A stretch of DNA of 64,000 bases from Doris montereyensis (lineage: Eukaryota > Mollusca > Gastropoda > Nudibranchia > Dorididae): NCBI GenBank assembly GCA_037039925.1, contig JAXRKP010000120.1, forward strand, positions 114,501 through 178,500. The letters are read 5' to 3'. The notes beneath the pieces are model-generated. The model was not told where the DNA came from, made no database searches, and saw only the letters and a program-made list of their open reading frames with translations. A program made the position numbers and the translations under genes. How positions within the stretch are numbered: the stretch's first letter is position 1; each line of letters begins with the position of its first letter. Shown in pieces: positions 61,201-64,000 of this stretch.

Positions 61201-62570
61201 GAATTGTCAACAAAAACCAAAATGGCAGTATACAACACAGTTTATTGTCCTACTCTCTATGGCAGTGAAACATGGACCTTAGACAGTAGGGAATACAGTA
61301 GAGTACAGGCAGCCGAAATGAAATATCTAAGAAGAGTAGTAGGGGAAACTAAAAGAGACAAAATCAAAACACAACAATAAGAGATAGCAGATAGCATAAA
61401 AACTAAGATAGAAATGAATCAAGATGGTTTGGGCATGTTAACAGAATGAATGACAATAGAATAGCTAAATCAGTATAAAGTGCTAAAACTCAAGGAAAAA
61501 GACCAAAAGGCAGATCTCTGAGAAAGGGAAGAAGATACAAGAGAGGCATTAACGCAAAGAAATTTAACTTTCACGGAAGGAAACAGAAAATGTCAGGACA
61601 GGGCAGCCTGGAGAAAGATCATTTCGGGCATCTAAAACCCAAGGTAGAATGGGAGCTGATAAAGAAAGAAAAAGACTAAATATTGTTAAAAAAAAACTAA
61701 GAATTATGAGTTTAGCTTTTAAGCATTGAAATGCAAAAATCAAAATCATACGCATGTGGTGTAGGCTCCATTAATCGTGAAATATTTGCCATTAAAGTTC
61801 CGTGGGTTGAAAAGCCATCATTCCTGTCTACACGAAACATTATGTCTGTATAAGAACTGGTATCATGAAGGTTGTCTCTGTAAAAGGTGTTGATAGTAAA
61901 GATAATATTAAATAATAATAATAATAACAATAATAATAATAACAATGCTGAACACTTTTTGTGCACAACATATCCCACCATGGAACGCAAGCTCTGGGCG
62001 CATCACAATAAATTGGACAACAGAAAAGAAAATTCTGTCACATTATATTCAATGGTATGCCTTTTGAAAGAGATGAGTCTTTAAGTTTCTTTTGACAGAA
62101 GAAAGGTCAGACTATTTGATAATAAAGATATAAACCTACTAAATATTAATATCTTGAAAAATCATGTTTCAAAATAATAGACATTTCGATTATTTTATTC
62201 AGTTACGCTTGCAAAAGCGGGCAAAGTGTATACTTTTTATTTCCTCTGCTGGGCCATCTTCGATGATAACAACACCATCTCTCATGAACAAGTAATACAA
62301 CTTCTTTTTACTTTGTATTATAGTAATAATTTATATAAATCTACTGGCAAACCATATGTACCTCACATCCTAAAGATTACAGCCTTGTAGACATTTGAAA
62401 CACATGCAAGAAACTCAAAACTGTACCTGTCCACCACAACCTCCACATGATTGGATGAAATATTTCTAATAAAGCCAGTTGCCAGGGCAATCAAACGTCC
62501 ATCTTCACTGCTGACAACCACATGGTCATTGGCAGTCAAGCCAATCGTATCCAGTTTAGGGCCATCGTAG
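42043..62570 (-). CDS. DNA2: DNA2 DNA replication ATP-dependent helicase/nuclease, C-terminal two-thirds
   Basis: DNA2 trims long Okazaki-fragment flaps and resects DNA ends; it is an SF1B helicase of the Upf1-like class fused to an N-terminal RecB-type Fe-S nuclease. Fourteen minus-strand exons: 62427-62570, 61752-61877, 58690-58758, 57297-57349, 56850-56898, 54136-54251, 53235-53361, 51955-52146, 50968-51054, 49994-50099, 49028-49102, 47090-47179, 45739-45924, 42043-42228. Visible motifs: barrel-like '[20 protein letters not shown]'; Walker A 'GFPGTGKTST' split over exons 5/6; motif Ia '[14 protein letters not shown]'; Walker B 'CIVDEASQ'; motif III 'VGDGHQLPP'; motif IV 'QYRMN'; motif V '[12 protein letters not shown]'; motif VI 'LNVALTRAQ'. 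Nuclease exons lie right of the window. Frame breaks occur in exons 7 and 8 and at the 3/4 junction; all other phases agree. Introns are packed with minisatellites and SINEs. Confidence 0.96.
42288..44912 (+). repeat. Satellite array of 45/50-bp TATATAAA-bearing units in DNA2 intron
   Basis: Unit reads 'ccctatataaagggtatgcc' then 'atcattggactgggaagtgc' then 'ctagg' (45 bp). A 50-bp variant inserts 'attcc' after 'tgcc'. Roughly 55 units. 45-bp units dominate both edges and 50-bp units the middle (about 43080-44200). It fills most of the last DNA2 intron. Confidence 0.97.
44930..45738. other. DNA2 intron remainder
   Basis: AT-rich intronic sequence between the satellite and the donor of exon 13; no exon or clear transposon seen. 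Confidence 0.6.
45739..45924 (-). CDS. DNA2: DNA2 exon 13, helicase motif V
   Basis: 62 codons, phase 0 to 0, donor GTGAGT. Reads '[20 protein letters not shown]' and '[20 protein letters not shown]', the nucleotide- and DNA-contacting motif V region of DNA2. Confidence 0.97.
46030..46500 (-). mobile_element. tRNA-derived SINE, family C, interrupted
   Basis: Minus-strand family C: box-B-like 'cgcaggttcaatttc' near 46420, 'tttgtcttgtcttcgttcc'. It is split by a family A SINE: 'ataggaac' occurs on both sides of the insert (46057 and 46354). Confidence 0.75.
46067..46353 (+). mobile_element. tRNA-derived SINE, family A, nested in family C
   Basis: 'aaggctgccacacttgg', 'caggttcgaatcctg' (box B), 'cttgacccaggtgtaaatgg', 'tgtccaggaggtgattattg', 'gctctatgggctgtaatggc'. 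Flanked by an 8-base duplication ataggaac. Confidence 0.82.
46709..46875 (-). other. Coding-like fragment of unknown origin in DNA2 intron
   Basis: After an acceptor-like 'attcttag', one frame stays open for about 55 codons: '[20 protein letters not shown]', '[20 protein letters not shown]', '[14 protein letters not shown]', stop. DNA2 has no counterpart and the flanking DNA2 exons splice in phase without it. I do not recognise it; a captured exon fragment or chance frame are both possible. Confidence 0.3.
47090..47179 (-). CDS. DNA2: DNA2 exon 12
   Basis: 30 codons, phase 0 to 0: '[20 protein letters not shown]' then '[10 protein letters not shown]'. Corresponds to the family's '...SNVTEAKLIVFLT' segment just before motif V. 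Acceptor 'ttatcag'. Confidence 0.9.
47513..48235 (+). repeat. 55-bp minisatellite in DNA2 intron
   Basis: About 13 units of 'ttttgaaggaatgcacaact', 'gttttgacgatgtctagcaa', 'tttcatgctttgtga'. A distinctive unit ('gatttggaatgaatgtgcaa') recurs exactly four units apart (47860 and 48080), indicating a block duplication. Confidence 0.95.
49028..49102 (-). CDS. DNA2: DNA2 exon 11
   Basis: 25 codons, phase 0 to 0: '[20 protein letters not shown]' then 'IDTGK'. Matches the 'NPWL...PVCFLNTDKV' segment of DNA2. Donor GTATTG is weak. Confidence 0.88.
49517..49855. mobile_element. Non-autonomous TIR element (MITE), copy 2
   Basis: Ends 'ccatagctgccaacc' and 'ggttggcagctacg'. Its interior resembles the element at 7327-7715 read in reverse (shared 'gcagctatg', 'tctgtatttac', 'ctgagttt', 'aggccagcgatc'-like segments). 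Confidence 0.65.
49994..50099 (-). CDS. DNA2: DNA2 exon 10
   Basis: '[20 protein letters not shown]' and '[15 protein letters not shown]'; the 'LxYEGKLxCGS' signature follows motif IV in DNA2. One base completes the Gln codon split with exon 9. Donor GTATTT. Confidence 0.95.
50318..50780 (-). repeat. 33-bp minisatellite (11-residue period) in DNA2 intron
   Basis: About 13 units; on the DNA2-sense strand they read [11 protein letters not shown], drifting to [11 protein letters not shown] toward 50330. Since 33 is a multiple of three, other frames are open too. It lies in the intron between exons 9 and 10 and DNA2 splices correctly around it. Confidence 0.95.
50968..51054 (-). CDS. DNA2: DNA2 exon 9, motif IV
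   Basis: '[20 protein letters not shown]' and 'LNLQYRMNQ': the 'ALGMSESLF' and 'QYRMN' helicase signatures. Phase 2 in, 2 out; donor GTATGT. Confidence 0.97.
51310..51590 (+). mobile_element. tRNA-derived SINE, family A (left arm of inverted pair)
   Basis: 'ggtggccagtggttacgct' (box A), 'cccgggttcgaagttg' (box B), 'catgtccaggaggtgattat', 'agctctatgggccgcaacag', 'cttgaaggaactttact'. Lies in the DNA2 intron upstream of exon 9. Confidence 0.82.
51635..51895 (-). mobile_element. tRNA-derived SINE, family A (right arm of inverted pair)
   Basis: Minus-strand copy: tail 'agtaaagttccttcaaggcc' first, then 'ataatcacctcctcg', 'acttgggtagagtggg', with the tRNA-like head near 51870-51890 ('ggccaccgatgtcac' side). 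A 14-bp repeat 'gtgacctcatgatccccagt' variant is duplicated at 51818-51858. Confidence 0.8.
51955..52146 (-). CDS. DNA2: DNA2 exon 8, Walker B and motif III, one frame break
   Basis: '[20 protein letters not shown]' then '[17 protein letters not shown]' (Walker B DEAS). A break at 'ctcgcctctc' gives a premature TGA; shifting restores '[20 protein letters not shown]' (motif III) and 'VQSKEAR'. Length is one more than expected. Acceptor 'ttcacccag', donor GTTGGT. Confidence 0.95.
52147..53234. other. DNA2 intron, no other gene
   Basis: AT-rich; short frames only. No transposon or array recognised. Confidence 0.6.
53235..53361 (-). CDS. DNA2: DNA2 exon 7, one frame break
   Basis: '[20 protein letters not shown]' and '[14 protein letters not shown]', matching the family's 'IGFLRLG...VHPAI' segment. 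A shift after 'KSVG' is needed to read 'LTDFYASY' to donor GTAAGC; length 127 is one over a multiple of three. The acceptor is part of a 47-bp tandem repeat. Confidence 0.9.
53347..53488 (+). repeat. 47-bp tandem repeat across a DNA2 splice acceptor
   Basis: Three units start with 'aaactgcatgccat' at 53347, 53394 and 53441. Each contains the first bases of exon 7 and its 3' splice site. The middle unit has the acceptor AG changed to AC; the outermost keeps AG. Confidence 0.95.
54136..54251 (-). CDS. DNA2: DNA2 exon 6, motif I end and motif Ia
   Basis: Two bases complete GGC of the P-loop, then '[20 protein letters not shown]', '[18 protein letters not shown]'. The [12 protein letters not shown] string is highly conserved in DNA2. 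Acceptor 'tttccccag', donor GTAGAC. Confidence 0.97.
54430..54562 (-). mobile_element. tRNA-derived SINE, family C remnant
   Basis: Minus-strand remnant: 'tttgtatttgtctctttg', then the head near 54530-54555 ('gcttggtttgtagtgcaat'). The 50-bp array starts right after it. Confidence 0.6.
54566..54992 (+). repeat. ~50-bp minisatellite in DNA2 intron
   Basis: Eight to nine units of 'aacgaatttcatcaacaagg' plus 'cctttcatacaaacccaaac' plus 'atgaccaaaa', with one shortened unit near 54640-54680. Confidence 0.95.
55195..55530 (+). repeat. ~83-bp tandem repeat in DNA2 intron
   Basis: Three to four units with 'ttcctttgtaattgttttgt', 'gttagatcctaaggggcttc' and 'aatgccatttcatattatca'. The last unit is shortened. 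Confidence 0.9.
55885..56415 (+). repeat. Degenerate ~65-bp tandem repeat in DNA2 intron
   Basis: Units contain 'gatgtctaataacctcaaaa', 'taacatgacttcagatgaat' and 'ttacaacttatatatgacag'. Eight or so copies with many internal deletions. Confidence 0.88.
56850..56898 (-). CDS. DNA2: DNA2 exon 5, Walker A
   Basis: 16 codons plus one base: '[17 protein letters not shown]', completing the P-loop GFPGTGKT with exon 6. Phase 0 in, 1 out. Donor GTAGGT. Confidence 0.97.
57297..57349 (-). CDS. DNA2: DNA2 exon 4, Q-motif region
   Basis: '[17 protein letters not shown]': matches 'LNKPQRQAMKK', which contains the Q motif just before the P-loop. Two bases precede the first full codon. Donor GTTGGT. Confidence 0.93.
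57515..57740 (+). mobile_element. tRNA-derived SINE, family A, partial
   Basis: 'tagcctagtggttaggttgc', 'gaccatgaggttgggttcaaa', 'ttcctcgggaaagattctta', 'caacccaggtgtaaataagt', 'gagagtaaaaacttgcg'. The 3' part is short. Confidence 0.75.
58165..58222 (+). repeat. (TTA)n microsatellite
   Basis: About 18 TTA/ATT triplets in the DNA2 intron; yields poly-Leu or poly-Tyr frames that are not genes. Confidence 0.97.
58345..58655 (+). mobile_element. tRNA-derived SINE, family A
   Basis: 'gccgagtggttaggctgccg' (box A of a Leu/Ser-type tRNA), 'ttgaatcctagc' (degenerate box B), 'ttccttgggaaagacactta', 'tgtccaggaagtgattatta', 'gctctatgggttgtaatggc', 'cttaaaggaataatttac'. The most complete copy of the family. 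Confidence 0.85.
58690..58758 (-). CDS. DNA2: DNA2 exon 3 (probable)
   Basis: '[20 protein letters not shown]' then 'CLG', weakly matching the family's '(S)KKLRDLIIDF' segment. The acceptor 'accctgcag' is good and phase agrees with exon 2, but the donor 'ttgg|gtgaag' leaves phase 2 while exon 4 needs phase 1. A one-base indel is likely. Confidence 0.65.
58973..61690 (+). mobile_element. RTE-like non-LTR retrotransposon, nearly full length but defective
   Basis: 5' UTR with a duplicated 69-bp segment (59056, 59125). AP-endonuclease: '[15 protein letters not shown]' (59358 on), '[18 protein letters not shown]', '[16 protein letters not shown]' (59738), 'SMIDYIIL' (59949). RT: '[19 protein letters not shown]' (about 60772), '[20 protein letters not shown]' (60955), '[19 protein letters not shown]', '[12 protein letters not shown]' (motif A), then directly '[20 protein letters not shown]' and 'LYGSETWTL'. 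The part with the catalytic aspartate pair is deleted at about 61185. Further frame breaks. It sits in the DNA2 intron in antisense orientation to DNA2. Confidence 0.88.
61752..61877 (-). CDS. DNA2: DNA2 exon 2
   Basis: '[20 protein letters not shown]', '[20 protein letters not shown]', 'PHA'. Corresponds to the family's '...FRLD...LGNLSKLME' segment. One base in, two out; acceptor 'ccttttacag', donor GTATGA. Confidence 0.9.
61906..61946 (+). repeat. (AAT/AAC)n microsatellite
   Basis: Triplet repeat just upstream (in transcript order) of DNA2 exon 2; poly-Asn frame is spurious. Confidence 0.95.
62427..62570 (-). CDS. DNA2: DNA2 exon 1 of window, barrel domain
   Basis: '[20 protein letters not shown]', '[20 protein letters not shown]', 'HVEVVVDR'. 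The '[19 protein letters not shown]' pattern is the SH3-like barrel linking nuclease and helicase in DNA2. Starts with one base of a split codon; acceptor 'catcacaacag', donor GTACAG. Confidence 0.95.
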
Positions 62571-62649
62571 CTGTTGTGATGAGATAGAATGAAAAGAGAC
62601 AATTCAGTCTAGTATCAAAATACTCTATGCAAGATCAATTTCAAGTCAA

Positions 62650-63645
62650 TTATTTTTTTAAAATATCAACAATTTGTTTTAGTTTGATTGAATGTCAGAC
62701 ATTGAATATAAACACAAGTTTTTTGGCTTAATTGAATGCCAGACATTGAATATGAACACAAGTTTTTTGGCTTGATTGAATGTCAGACATTGAATATAAA
62801 CACAAGTTTTTGGCTTAATTGAATGCCAGACATTGAATATGAACACAAGTTTTTGGATTTATTGAATGTCAGTCATTGAATATAAACACAAGTCTTTTGG
62901 CTTAATTGAATGACAGACATTGAATATGAACACAAAAGTTTTACCTCAATTGAATGCCAGACATTGAATATTAACACAAGTGTTTTGGCTTTATTGAATG
63001 CCAGACATTGAGTATGAACACAAGTGTTTTTGGCTTTATTGAATGCCAGACACATTGAATATAAACCGAAGTGTTTGGCTTTATTGAATGCCAGACATTG
63101 AATATTAACAGAAGTGAGTGTTTTGGCTTTATTGAATGCCAGATATTGAATATGAACACAAGTTTTTTGGATTCATTGAATGCCAGACATTGAATATGAA
63201 CACAAAAGTTTTAGCTTCATTGAATGCCAGACATTGAATATGAACACAAGTCTTTTGGCTTTATTGAATGCCAGACATTGAATATTAACAGAAGTGTTTT
63301 GGCTTAATTGAATGACAGACATTGAATATTAACAGAAGTGTTTTGGCTTAATTGAATGACAGACATTGAATATTAACAGAAGTGTTTTGGCTTTATTGAA
63401 TGACAGACATTGAATATTAACAGAAGTGTTTTGGCTTTATTGAATGACAGACATTGAATATGAACAGAAGTGTTTTGGCTTTATTGAATGCCAGACATTG
63501 AATATTAACAGAAGTGTTTTGGCTTAATTGAATGACAGACATTGAATATGAACAGAAGTGTTTTGGCTTTATTGAATGTCAGATATTGAATATAAACACA
63601 AGTGTTTTGGCTTTTTGGCTTTATTGAATGCCAGACATTGTGCCT
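62650..63645 (+). repeat. 44-bp minisatellite, right-hand DNA2 intron
   Basis: About 22 units of 'ttggctttattgaatgccag', 'acattgaatattaacagaag', 'tgtt'. Left units carry 'aacacaagttttttgg' and right units 'aacagaagtgttttgg', so the array has two sub-families. Confidence 0.96.
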
Positions 63646-64000
63646 GTTTATAAGAAATATATTGAGTGTGTATGAGACTGAAAAATAATCGCTTTGATCC
63701 TTTAGAATAAAAGATTTTCTGTTTGGCGTGGCGTGAGTTTATGGACGTTATTGCTGAGTTTAGGAGATTTGGGCATCATTTTCACAAATGATAAAGAGAG
63801 CGAACCAGCTTCAAACAAGATGTAGTTTTCAACGAAGTAAACATGTGTGCAGTTTAATACTTAATTTTCAATCATAATATGAGAGAAAAACCAGAGAGAA
63901 AGGAGCGTGGTCATAATACACATCAAAAGTCAAAATTAAAATCATCTGATTGTTCAGGCAACCTCGCTGCTCGGGATCATTATCTGGCAGGCAAAGTGAT
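63646..64000. other. No feature seen
   Basis: AT-rich flank; further DNA2 exons (nuclease domain) are expected beyond the right edge, none visible here. Confidence 0.5.

Overview
The window is invertebrate nuclear DNA. It is AT-rich, has GT-AG introns, and carries tRNA-derived SINEs, RTE-like non-LTR retrotransposons, Tigger-type DNA transposons and many minisatellites. The repeat style (tRNA-SINEs with a conserved core, AGATCT-rich stretches, abundant TIR mini-elements) fits a marine mollusc, perhaps a gastropod. That placement is inference; no species-diagnostic gene was identified.

Layout: (1) 1-10495 is long T-rich intronic sequence upstream of the first visible exon, with a long (CT)n/(CA)n microsatellite and a TIR element. 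(2) 10496-20714 (+) holds nine 3' exons of a GPATCH8/ZNF804-family gene: conserved internal blocks, Lys/Glu-rich tracts, an RS domain, a Gly-Pro-Met region, and a Gln-Ala-rich C-terminus. The G-patch and zinc-finger exons must lie upstream. A long 3' UTR of roughly 3 kb follows. (3) 23.8-42 kb is an intergenic repeat zone: SINEs, a 5'-truncated and a 3'-truncated RTE element, an intronless POLR2H (RPB8) copy at 30066-30510, a 937-bp Tigger-like transposon with exact TA flanks, an inverted SINE pair, a 151-bp Tigger-like MITE and a 3.1-kb satellite. (4) 42043-62570 (-) holds 14 exons of DNA2 (nuclease-helicase), covering the barrel domain through helicase motifs I-VI to the stop codon. The nuclease exons lie beyond the right edge. 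Its introns contain several unrelated minisatellites, an inverted SINE pair and a nearly full-length RTE element; a further array fills 62.65-63.65 kb. GPATCH8 and DNA2 are convergent.

The three conserved genes belong to housekeeping nuclear processes (RNA processing, transcription, DNA replication/repair) and show no sign of forming one system. All three carry recurrent single- or two-base frame breaks, while splice sites and residue conservation stay intact. Uncorrected assembly indels therefore look more likely than pseudogenisation. I found no convincing new gene system. The most unusual features are the density of minisatellites in DNA2, a 47-bp tandem triplication across a DNA2 splice acceptor, and the large satellites.
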